Source: Methanobacteriota archaeon
GTDB taxonomy: Archaea; Thermoplasmatota; Thermoplasmata; RBG-16-68-12
Reading direction: 5' to 3'
DNA: 11,639 nt
Assembly: GCA_005878415.1 (NCBI GenBank)
Contig: VBMM01000002.1
Coordinates: forward strand, 1-11,639
The notes beneath the pieces were generated by a model, which worked only from the letters and a program-made list of their open reading frames with translations, ran no database searches and was not told where the DNA came from. Positions within the stretch are counted from its first letter, which is position 1, and every line of letters begins with the position of its first letter. Both the position numbers and the translations under genes were made by a program. Positions 6,193 through 11,465 of the stretch are shown in pieces.

Positions 6193-7251
6193 ATGGTCTC
6201 CTTCCCCCATCCCCGAGACCGTCCGCCGTTCTACATGCACGACATGATTCGCGGTCAGCCGCACTACGTCGCGGAAACCTTGGGCCGGCTCGAGGGCCTA
6301 CGCGCGGACGACATGCTCGGTCGGAACCGCAACATCGTCATCACGGGGTGTGGCACGTCTTTCCATTCGGCGATGTACGGAGCCGAAGTCCTCCAAGAAG
6401 CGTTCGGGACGTCGAAGGTGGTCCGCGCCGTCCACGCGTACGATCTCGCGTACGGCGTCGGAACGCCGCGCCGATCAACGGTCCTCGGCGTGAGCCACAG
6501 CGGCTCCACCTCGACGACGAACCTCGCGCTGCGCCGCGCGAGCCGGGTGGGCGCACGGACGGTCGGGCTTTGCGGGCTCCCTGGCTCCGACATGGAACGG
6601 GAAACGAGCCGGTCCCTGGTCATCGGATCCGTCCACGACCGGTCTTGGGCGAACACGATGAGCTACACGACGCAGCTCGCGGCCTTCGCAGCGCTCGCCG
6701 CGGACGTCGGCGGGGCGTCCTGGGCCGGCGTGCGCCGGGCGCTGCGGGGACTCCCTCGGGTGCTCGCACGGGCGCTGAAGTGCGAAGGTGCGATCCGGCG
6801 GATCGCCGCGACGGTGGCGCGGCGCGATCGGGTGACGTTCCTCGGGAGCGGGCTCGATGCGATCACCGCCCTGGAGGCGGCCCTGAAGATCCGGGAGACG
6901 TGCAGCCTCCCGGCGAGCGGCTACCACACGGAGCAGGTGCTCCACGGTCCCTGCCTCTCGGTCGATCGCCGGGAGTCCGTCGTCATGCTGAGGTCCCGGG
7001 ACGACGGGGCGCGGGCCGAGGCAATTCGGAAGTCCCTGGTGCGGTTCGGAGCGCGCGTGACGACGATCGGCGAAGCGCCCGATGCGGAAATCCGGCTCCC
7101 GTCGACCGTGCGGGTCCTCCGCCCAATCGTGAGCATCGTGCCGCTGCAGTTCCTCGCGTACTACAGCGCGCTCGAGCGGCGCGCGAACCCGGACATCATG
7201 CGGACGGATATTCCCCGATATCGTGCGGGGCTGGAGCCGCTGTTTCACTGA
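6193..7251 (+). CDS. SIS-domain sugar-phosphate isomerase/aminotransferase-like protein
   Basis: This 352-residue cytoplasmic protein has two SIS (sugar isomerase) domains and resembles the isomerase half of GlmS and the AgaS-type proteins. The first SIS domain has GCGTSFHSA (52-60) and SHSGST (101-106), which matches the SxSGxT phosphate-binding loop. The second has GSGLDAITALEAALKIRET (from 218) and EQVLHGP (247-253), matching the E-x-HGP region that carries catalytic residues in GlmS. The N-terminal FYMHDMIRGQP matches the start of GlmS isomerase domains, and the glutaminase domain with its catalytic Cys1 is absent. It therefore cannot take ammonia from glutamine by itself. It may isomerise or deaminate an amino-sugar phosphate or use free ammonia; the substrate is unknown. 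The last 56 bases overlap the convergent winged-helix gene. Confidence 0.85.
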   Translation: MVSFPHPRDRPPFYMHDMIRGQPHYVAETLGRLEGLRADDMLGRNRNIVITGCGTSFHSAMYGAEVLQEAFGTSKVVRAVHAYDLAYGVGTPRRSTVLGVSHSGSTSTTNLALRRASRVGARTVGLCGLPGSDMERETSRSLVIGSVHDRSWANTMSYTTQLAAFAALAADVGGASWAGVRRALRGLPRVLARALKCEGAIRRIAATVARRDRVTFLGSGLDAITALEAALKIRETCSLPASGYHTEQVLHGPCLSVDRRESVVMLRSRDDGARAEAIRKSLVRFGARVTTIGEAPDAEIRLPSTVRVLRPIVSIVPLQFLAYYSALERRANPDIMRTDIPRYRAGLEPLFH

Positions 7252-7654
7252 GGGCGATGTCCGGCGGCACCCCAACGACGGTCGCGATGTCCGTGCCGTT
7301 CCGGAGGATGAGATGGAGATGCATCTTGCCGCTGCCGTAGGTGATGTTGAAGCGGTCCACTTCGGACTTGTAGAGGCGCGCCGGCCTTCGACGGCCCTCC
7401 GTCACGAATCCCGCCTCGGAGATCAGTCCGAGGGAGGCGAGCCGGCGGACGCGCCGATAGCATGCGGCGATCGGGACGCGGTACCGGTTCGCGATCTCCT
7501 GGGCCGTCAGCTTCTCCTGGTGGAGGGCGATCAGGATGCGCAGGGCGTGGTCGTCGAGGAGGGACTGTCCGTCCTTGTCGTAGAGCAGAAGTTCTTCCGC
7601 CAGCAACTTCGGTCGGGGGGGTTCGCTGCCGTTCGCTGGCGGTCCGAACGACAC
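7196..7654 (-). CDS. ArsR-like winged-helix transcriptional regulator
   Basis: This 152-residue protein has a winged-helix domain at about residues 30-105: LDDHALRILIALHQEKLTAQEIANRYRVPIAACYRRVRRLASLGLISEAGFVTEGRRRPARLYKS. The pattern of helix, AQEIANRYRVP turn, recognition helix and basic wing is that of ArsR/MarR-type archaeal regulators. The C-terminal 50 residues (ITYGSGKMHLHLILRNGT, then a tail) may form a small sensing or dimer part. No cysteine cluster for metal binding is seen. The start is a GTG at 7654, chosen because TTTTAAT (7677-7683 on the minus strand) is centred 26 bases upstream, giving a leaderless transcript. The gene runs into the 3' end of the convergent SIS gene by 56 bases. 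Its target is unknown. Confidence 0.83.
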   Translation of the reverse strand: MSFGPPANGSEPPRPKLLAEELLLYDKDGQSLLDDHALRILIALHQEKLTAQEIANRYRVPIAACYRRVRRLASLGLISEAGFVTEGRRRPARLYKSEVDRFNITYGSGKMHLHLILRNGTDIATVVGVPPDIALSETAAPAPHDIGEYPSA

Positions 7655-7676
7655 GCGGCCGATTCAGGGTCGCCCG

Positions 7677-7683
7677 ATTAAAA
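7677..7683 (-). promoter_or_regulatory. TATA element of the winged-helix regulator
   Basis: TTTTAAT on the minus strand is centred 26 bases before the GTG start at 7654. This supports a GTG-initiated leaderless transcript. Further upstream, CCGTT (7695-7699) and AACGG (7710-7714) form an inverted repeat with a 10-base spacer that could be a regulator site; this is weak evidence. Confidence 0.5.
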
Positions 7684-7742
7684 GACATCGCCTCCCGTTA
7701 TCACGGTTGAACGGTGGCCACGCGTAGGAGGCGGCGCGGACG

Positions 7743-7747
7743 AAAAA
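7743..7747 (-). terminator. Oligo-T tract after the CoxG-like gene
   Basis: Ten bases beyond the stop of the CoxG-like gene the minus strand reads GCGTTTTTCG. A run of five T after a stop codon is the typical archaeal termination signal. No hairpin is needed and none is evident. Confidence 0.45.
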
Positions 7748-7757
7748 CGCTTCGACG

Positions 7758-8186
7758 TCAGCCTTCGAGCGCCTTCTTCACGTTCGCGGCGAACTCTTCG
7801 GTCTGCGACTTCAGTTTCGACCGCATGAAATTGTCCATGATCCGCGCGAGAGGACCTTTCGCCTGCACGGCCATCGTGTACGTGACCTTCGTGGCGTCCC
7901 CGAGCGGAGCGAGGTCGATCGTCCCCATCATGTCCATGTTGTCGGACTCACCGCGAAATCGTCCGTGTTGCAGCGGGACCTGCTCGAGCGTCTCCGTGAG
8001 GACGACGAACTCCTGGGAGAGCGGGCCGATCTTCACCTTGAGGTTCCAGCGCGCGCGGTGCGGGTCGAGGACCTCGACCGATTGTACGCCGGGCACGCAG
8101 CCGCCGACGCGGCGCATGTCGGAGAGGAACGCCCACACCCGATCGACCGGCGCCGCGACCTCGAACGAGACGGTGCCTTCGGGCAT
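7758..8186 (-). CDS. CoxG-like SRPBCC family protein
   Basis: This 142-residue protein of the SRPBCC (START-like) fold resembles CoxG, the carbon monoxide dehydrogenase subunit G family. The family pattern is seen in GTVSFEVAAPVDRVWAFLSDM near the N-terminus, then the CVPGVQSVE segment, and in TIDLAPLGDATKVTYTMAV with a final amphipathic helix (IMDNFMRSKLKS...). CoxG proteins in bacteria help CODH maturation or membrane attachment, but no CODH gene is in this window, so this may be a generic lipid or small-molecule binding homologue. A TTG at 8198 opens the frame four codons earlier with GGAGG upstream. The ATG at 8186 is preferred because GTATTTTAC is centred about 27 bases before it, which would place the transcript start beyond the TTG. 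A small T-tract follows the stop. Confidence 0.82.
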   Translation of the reverse strand: MPEGTVSFEVAAPVDRVWAFLSDMRRVGGCVPGVQSVEVLDPHRARWNLKVKIGPLSQEFVVLTETLEQVPLQHGRFRGESDNMDMMGTIDLAPLGDATKVTYTMAVQAKGPLARIMDNFMRSKLKSQTEEFAANVKKALEG

Positions 8187-8207
8187 GGTGGCGGGCAATA
8201 CGCCTCC

Positions 8208-8217
8208 GGTAAAATAC
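8208..8217 (-). promoter_or_regulatory. TATA element of the CoxG-like gene
   Basis: GTATTTTACC on the minus strand is centred about 27 bases before the ATG at 8186. It is the only AT-rich tract near this start. The spacing argues for a leaderless ATG start rather than the TTG at 8198. Confidence 0.5.
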
Positions 8218-8462
8218 TTTCCAACGGAATCGCCGGTCGGCCATCGGAACGCGGTCGCGGCGGAGATCCGACCTGTGGGCCAAGTGGCAGGAATCCGGAG
8301 ACCGGATGCTCCGCTATCGCGGCAGGCATCGGGGCGCTCGCGGACATACGCGCCCTTGGTCCACGTCTGGAATCGGACGTGTGGCAGTGTGCGCCACGCG
8401 CATTCGCGGGTGCCATGGCGCTACCGAGGTGCCCGCGCGGAGCGGTCCGTTCCTGGAGTACG
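8218..8462. other. Gene-free stretch with clustered hairpins
   Basis: No convincing gene is seen here on either strand; the open frames are low-complexity Arg/Pro/Ser-rich shadows. The right half is rich in inverted repeats: CACGTC/GACGTG (8362-8381), GTGGC/GCCAC extended to about 8 bp with one wobble (8378-8400), a 10-bp stem with two wobble pairs (8405-8437), and GTCCGT/ACGGAC running to 8465. There is no promoter-like AT-rich tract inside. It could be a structured RNA, a 3' untranslated region of the 62-residue protein gene, or chance in G+C-rich DNA. Confidence 0.3.
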
Positions 8463-8508
8463 GACGGAAAGAGAAAAGGGCCGAGGTCCTCCCCCATGCT
8501 GCCTCGGC
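8463..8508 (-). terminator. Hairpin plus T-rich tract after the 62-residue protein gene
   Basis: On the minus strand, about 24 bases after the stop at 8532, a perfect 7-bp stem GCCGAGG/CCTCGGC (8502-8508 with 8480-8486, 15-base loop) is followed directly by CCTTTTCTCTTTCC. This is the layout of an intrinsic terminator. The T-rich tract alone would also suit archaeal termination. Confidence 0.5.
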
Positions 8509-8531
8509 GGGTGGGGTTCGCGAGATTGGAC

Positions 8532-8720
8532 TCAACCTTTCCGGAGAAACGGAAGGCCCGTGCGCTTGTTCACGCCGATCTTCCGATTCTTCGGCATTTC
8601 ATCCATCGGTTTGCCGCTTTTCGGCTTCCGCTTACTGAAGAAGTAGATCGTCACTTTCGGTCCCTTCTTCAGTTTCACGTCTCGCGAGTACAGCGTCCAT
8701 CCCTGGTACGTGTACGGCAT
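8532..8720 (-). CDS. Small basic uncharacterised protein
   Basis: This 62-residue protein (MPYTYQGWTLYSRDV...) is lysine- and arginine-rich and has the words KKGPKVTIYFFSKRKPKSGKP and IGVNKRTGLPFLRKG. I recall similar short archaeal proteins with an IYFFSKR...PKSG...VNxRTGLPxL pattern, but no function is known to me. No membrane segment or cysteine pair is present; the charge suggests contact with nucleic acid or the ribosome, which is inference only. The frame has earlier ATG codons (8741 and 8756), but the ATG at 8720 has GAGGT five bases upstream, and a TTTTGA element at 8753-8760 would start the transcript near 8730, giving a 10-base leader. Flanked by a divergent small gene. Confidence 0.68.
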   Translation of the reverse strand: MPYTYQGWTLYSRDVKLKKGPKVTIYFFSKRKPKSGKPMDEMPKNRKIGVNKRTGLPFLRKG

Positions 8721-8752
8721 GTTTGACCTCGTTCCCTCCATACACGTAGGGG

Positions 8753-8760
8753 TCAAAAGC
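8753..8760 (-). promoter_or_regulatory. TATA-like element of the 62-residue protein gene
   Basis: GCTTTTGA on the minus strand is centred about 36 bases before the ATG at 8720. A start about 26 bases downstream leaves a leader of roughly ten bases that contains the GAGGT Shine-Dalgarno sequence (8726-8730), unlike the leaderless neighbours. Confidence 0.4.
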
Positions 8761-8805
8761 GTTTCCCTCCCTTAGACGGCCATCCGAGGCAAGACAAACC
8801 GCTTG

Positions 8806-8812
8806 ATTATAG
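8806..8812 (+). promoter_or_regulatory. TATA element ATTATAG before the 116-residue gene
   Basis: ATTATAG lies in an AT-rich island (8803-8820) whose core TTAT-AGTC-ATAA is a short inverted repeat. It is centred about 29 bases before the ATG at 8838, which would give an almost leaderless transcript. Confidence 0.45.
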
Positions 8813-8837
8813 TCATAATACAGCCCATCTTGGCGCC

Positions 8838-9188
8838 ATGGAGGAGGATCCTTCGCATTCAGCGAGCCCCCTTCGGCGGCGCGCGAGGGCGCGTCCTCGT
8901 CGCCGGCCGTCGACCGGTCCCCGCGAGTTCCGGGGCCTCTTCCGATGGAGGTCGTCTCCCGACCCGCGGTGGGAGAATCATGTGCGAGAACGGGTCCGAA
9001 AGGCCTATGGCACCATCCGCGCACGAAGACGCGGAATCCCCATGAAAGCCAAGTTGCAGCGCGTCGAGTGCGATGAGGAAGACCTGATCGAGGTTCCCGA
9101 TTCCTGGATCCCGGTCCGCCTCGAGCACAACGCATACGCGACGCCGGCCCGCAAGGCGTACACCCTGTACTATCTCGAGCGCGCGTGA
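8838..9188 (+). CDS. Small uncharacterised protein, Arg-rich N-terminus and acidic C-terminal part
   Basis: This 116-residue frame has two parts. Residues 1-68 are arginine/proline-rich (RRRARARPRRRP and similar) and resemble a non-coding G+C-rich frame up to about residue 45. Residues 69-116, which could start by themselves at the ATG at 9042, read like a compact protein: MKAKLQRVECDEEDLIEVPD, then WIPVRLEHNAYATPARKAYTLYYLERA. The TATA element at 8806-8812 fits the ATG at 8838, whereas nothing TATA-like or Shine-Dalgarno-like precedes 9042, so the longer form is given. I do not recognise the family. The stop is 27 bases before the FAD oxidase start. A basic domain-acidic tail layout could fit a nucleic-acid-binding or regulatory protein, but this is speculation. 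Confidence 0.5.
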   Translation: MEEDPSHSASPLRRRARARPRRRPSTGPREFRGLFRWRSSPDPRWENHVRERVRKAYGTIRARRRGIPMKAKLQRVECDEEDLIEVPDSWIPVRLEHNAYATPARKAYTLYYLERA

Positions 9189-9201
9189 CATCCCGCGCGA
9201 C

Positions 9202-9209
9202 TTGAATAG
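9202..9209 (+). promoter_or_regulatory. Weak TATA-like TTGAATAG before the FAD oxidase
   Basis: This is the only AT-rich tract in the 26-base gap before the oxidase. It is about 24 bases before the in-frame GTG at 9230, which would be a leaderless start. It is too close to the GTG at 9215 to serve that start. Confidence 0.3.
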
Positions 9210-9214
9210 CCGGT

Positions 9215-10639
9215 GTGCGTTGCGGCCCCGTGGTCACGACGTTCGAGGACCTCGTCGGTCGCCTCGGCGCGGCTGCGGTCGCCATCGGCGCTGCGGTCCC
9301 ACCCCGATATCGCTCCGATGCGTTTCGGGCCCACCGCGGCTCCCGCATCTCGGACGAAGGGCCCTCACCCGCCGCGGTCGTGTGGCCCCGGTCCGCCGAA
9401 GATGTCGCGGCCGTCGCGCGCTTCGCCAAGACCGCGAGCCTCTCGATAGTCCCCTGGGGAGGCGGCACGGGCCTCATGGGCGGTGCGCGCCCGGGTCTGC
9501 ATTCGCTCGTGATCGATCTCCGCCGGATGCGGCGGGTCCGCCGGATCGATGCGATCTCTCGCACCGCCACAGCGGAAGCGGGGATCGTGCTGGAAGACCT
9601 CGATCGCCGCCTGCGGAAGCGACGGCTTTCCCTGGGCCATGACCCGTGGTCGCGGCCTCGTGCGACGCTCGGCGGCGCGATCGGGACGAACGGGATCGGG
9701 TATGCCGGATACCTGCGCGGGACGATGGGCGATCAGGTGCTCGGCCTCGAGGTCGTCCTCGCCGACGGCACGATCGTCCGGACGCGACCCGCGGCCCGAA
9801 GCACGACCGGCCTCGACTTGAAGCGGCTGTTCATCGGGACGGAAGGGACGATGGGAATCGTCACCGCCGCGACCCTCCGCGTCTTCCCCGTCCCCGAGCG
9901 GGAGGAGATCCACGCCTTCCGGCTCCGGGATTTCCCGGCCGGGCTGCGGTGCATCTCCCGGATGTACGACGCAGGCCTCGTCCCGAGCGCCATGGATTTC
10001 GAGGAGGCCTTCCCCGCGCCCGCGCTGCCGTGGGGGTCCGACGCAGGACCTCCAACGCTCTACCTCGGGTTCGCGGGTGGGCGCGAAATCGTCGCGGCAT
10101 CGTGGCGGGTGGCTCGGCGATACCTCCGGGCGGTTCGTGCGCGCGCCCTTCCCGACCGGGAGGCGCGGGACTACTGGCGCACGCGCCACGACATCATCTA
10201 CGCGCACGACCAGGTCTCGCCGGGAGTCACGCGGGCGGACGTCTTCCTGAAAGACGTCATCTTCGACTACGTGCACGTCGCGCTCCCTCGGTCGAAGATC
10301 CTCGCGTATCGCCGGGCGGCCCTCGCGGTTCTGCGGCGCCACGACGTCAGGCCGATCGGCTTCGGCATCTGGACGCAGCCAGAGCTTGTCTCGCTCGAGG
10401 TCATTCGCCCGGTCGGTGCGGATCGGTCGGCCGCAAAGCTCGCCGTGGCAGAGGCGATCGACGAGATGATCCGCCGTGCGCAAGCGCTCGGAGGGTCGAT
10501 GGAATACGTCCATGGCGTCGGAGTGAAGCTATCGCACCTCATGGGCGAGGAGCTTGGGGCCGGCTTGGATGTCGCCCGGCGGGTCAAGGACGCGCTCGAT
10601 CCGGATCGCGTGCTGAACCCGGGAAAAACGGGCCTTTGA
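9215..10639 (+). CDS. FAD-binding oxidase of the GlcD/alkyl-DHAP synthase superfamily
   Basis: This 474-residue cytoplasmic flavoprotein has the VAO/PCMH fold. The N-terminal FAD domain shows PWGGGTGLMGG (from residue 80), the glycine-rich loop around the FAD pyrophosphate, then LGHDPWSRPRATLGGAIGTNGIGYAG and the TMGDQVLGLEVVLADG and FIGTEGTMGIVT stretches. The C-terminal FAD-oxidase_C domain ends with GSMEYVHGVGVKLSHLMGEELG and the usual DPxxxLNPGK tail. Relatives oxidise glycolate, lactate or similar 2-hydroxy acids, or make ether lipids as alkyl-DHAP synthase. The His-His-His triplet of alkyl-DHAP synthase is here Y-V-H (431-433), so that role is unlikely. Substrate and electron acceptor are unknown. 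The start is the GTG at 9215; the GTG at 9230 is a serious alternative because of TATA spacing. Confidence 0.87.
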   Translation: MRCGPVVTTFEDLVGRLGAAAVAIGAAVPPRYRSDAFRAHRGSRISDEGPSPAAVVWPRSAEDVAAVARFAKTASLSIVPWGGGTGLMGGARPGLHSLVIDLRRMRRVRRIDAISRTATAEAGIVLEDLDRRLRKRRLSLGHDPWSRPRATLGGAIGTNGIGYAGYLRGTMGDQVLGLEVVLADGTIVRTRPAARSTTGLDLKRLFIGTEGTMGIVTAATLRVFPVPEREEIHAFRLRDFPAGLRCISRMYDAGLVPSAMDFEEAFPAPALPWGSDAGPPTLYLGFAGGREIVAASWRVARRYLRAVRARALPDREARDYWRTRHDIIYAHDQVSPGVTRADVFLKDVIFDYVHVALPRSKILAYRRAALAVLRRHDVRPIGFGIWTQPELVSLEVIRPVGADRSAAKLAVAEAIDEMIRRAQALGGSMEYVHGVGVKLSHLMGEELGAGLDVARRVKDALDPDRVLNPGKTGL

Positions 10640-10695
10640 GGCGAAACGGAATGGGCGATGGGTCGTTCGCGAGGGTGCCGACCGCCTCGTTTGCG

Positions 10696-10736
10696 AAATT
10701 TATATGAACTGCCCATTCAGCGGAATATATATAAAT
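10696..10736 (+). promoter_or_regulatory. Two strong TATA elements in tandem
   Basis: AAATTTATATGAA (10696-10708) and AATATATATAAAT (10724-10736) are the most AT-rich tracts in the window, about 28 bases apart. The second would start transcription near 10757, giving a 15-base leader with GAGGTT (10758-10763) 8-9 bases before the ATG at 10772. The first would start near 10728, inside the second element. The first also reads as a TATA on the minus strand. Confidence 0.65.
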
Positions 10737-10771
10737 CTGGACATAACTGTGCCTTTCGAGGTTGGGACTGG

Positions 10772-11065
10772 ATGCAAGCACCACCGCCCCCAATGATGAG
10801 TGGCATGATGATGGATCGAAAGAAGACGAGCAACGCCGCGCCACGGCCGGGCGAGACGACGGAGCAGACGCTCGCGCGCCAGGACCTAGGCAACGTCTGG
10901 GGACCCGCGGTCGCTCACGCCGGGATGTTCTTCTTCGTGATCGGGCTCGTCGGAGCCGCGGTCTTCGTCGAGGACATGGACATCTTCGTGCGCCTGTTCC
11001 TGCTGATCGTCGGATTCGTTGCCCTCCTGCTGGTCTTGGCGAACTCCCCCACGATTTTCGGGTGA
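10772..11065 (+). CDS. Small membrane protein with Met/Pro-rich N-terminus
   Basis: This 97-residue protein starts with MQAPPPPMMSGMMM and a charged linker (residues 15-42), followed by two predicted membrane helices, about 46-66 (PAVAHAGMFFFVIGLVGAAVF) and 71-90 (IFVRLFLLIVGFVALLLVLA), joined by the acidic turn VEDMD. No signal peptide cleavage site is apparent and I do not recognise the family. The ATG at 10772 is chosen because GAGGTT lies a few bases upstream in the short leader set by the TATA at 10724-10736. The same frame is open from 10658, but that part overlaps the promoter. The stop lies inside the Shine-Dalgarno of the next gene, so both are translated from one transcript. Methionine-rich tails bind copper in some proteins; nothing else here supports that. 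Confidence 0.72.
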   Translation: MQAPPPPMMSGMMMDRKKTSNAAPRPGETTEQTLARQDLGNVWGPAVAHAGMFFFVIGLVGAAVFVEDMDIFVRLFLLIVGFVALLLVLANSPTIFG

Positions 11066-11070
11066 GGTGG
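11062..11070 (+). promoter_or_regulatory. Shine-Dalgarno overlapping a stop codon
   Basis: GTGAGGTGG overlaps the TGA (11063-11065) of the 97-residue gene and lies five bases before the ATG at 11076. It is the strongest Shine-Dalgarno match in the window and fixes the start of the downstream gene. It suggests translational coupling. Confidence 0.7.
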
Positions 11071-11075
11071 CCACG

Positions 11076-11387
11076 ATGGCGGGAATCGGCGAGAGACTCT
11101 GGGAGATCGGGAAGTCGCCGCCGGAGCACCTCGGACTGCTCGTCTTCGGCCTCGTCGCGCTGCTGACCGGACTCATCAGCATCTCCATGCTGGCGGTTGC
11201 GGGCGGCGGGGGTGCGGGCTCCGCGATCGCGATGGCGGCCTTCGCCCTGGTCGGCATCGGCGGGTTCTTTGTGACACTCGCGCTGTTCCTCGGGGCCTAC
11301 ACCGCGGAGGGCGACTCGTGGACGACGACCGTTTGGCGGATCGCGCAACTGCTCGCCGCGGTCTTGGTCCTGATCTTCGTCTTCTGA
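11076..11387 (+). CDS. Small membrane protein, three predicted helices
   Basis: This 103-residue integral membrane protein has a short N-terminal cytoplasmic-looking segment (GERLWEIGKSPPEHLG) and three hydrophobic helices at about 19-41, 49-73 and 85-103, the first two joined by a glycine-rich AGGGGAG turn. The second loop is YTAEGDSWTTT. There are no cofactor motifs, and I do not recognise the family. It is preceded by a strong Shine-Dalgarno that overlaps the stop of the preceding membrane protein gene, so the two are likely made together and may form a complex (inference). The start at 11076 is fixed by that site; the frame is open from 11019 but the extra part is antisense-like and follows no start signal. 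Confidence 0.75.
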   Translation: MAGIGERLWEIGKSPPEHLGLLVFGLVALLTGLISISMLAVAGGGGAGSAIAMAAFALVGIGGFFVTLALFLGAYTAEGDSWTTTVWRIAQLLAAVLVLIFVF

Positions 11388-11410
11388 GATTCGCGGACCC
11401 AACCCATCGG

Positions 11411-11431
11411 GGCGGCGTCGATCACGCCGCC
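11411..11431. terminator. Strong hairpin between convergent genes
   Basis: A perfect 8-bp stem GGCGGCGT/ACGCCGCC with a 5-base loop lies between the stop of the small membrane protein gene (11387) and the stop of the convergent BNR-repeat gene (11466). It is followed on the plus strand by CCCCTTTGACC, with no long T-run. It may act as a bidirectional terminator or 3'-end stabiliser. A second short inverted repeat, TCACC/GGTGA, follows near 11435-11454. Confidence 0.4.
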
Positions 11432-11465
11432 TCGTCACCCCTTTGACCCGGTGATTGCGAGAGGA

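Noticed and set aside
5769..7340. 523-codon plus-strand open frame
   Set aside because: It spans the STAND gene end, the intergenic promoter and the SIS gene in the wrong frame; composition is Arg/Pro/Gly-rich.
7714..8726. Plus-strand open frames across the CoxG-like gene and the gap
   Set aside because: They are antisense to CoxG-like and to the 62-residue gene and have no protein-like pattern.
9365..10513. 382-codon minus-strand open frame
   Set aside because: It is a shadow of the FAD oxidase, which matches its family throughout.
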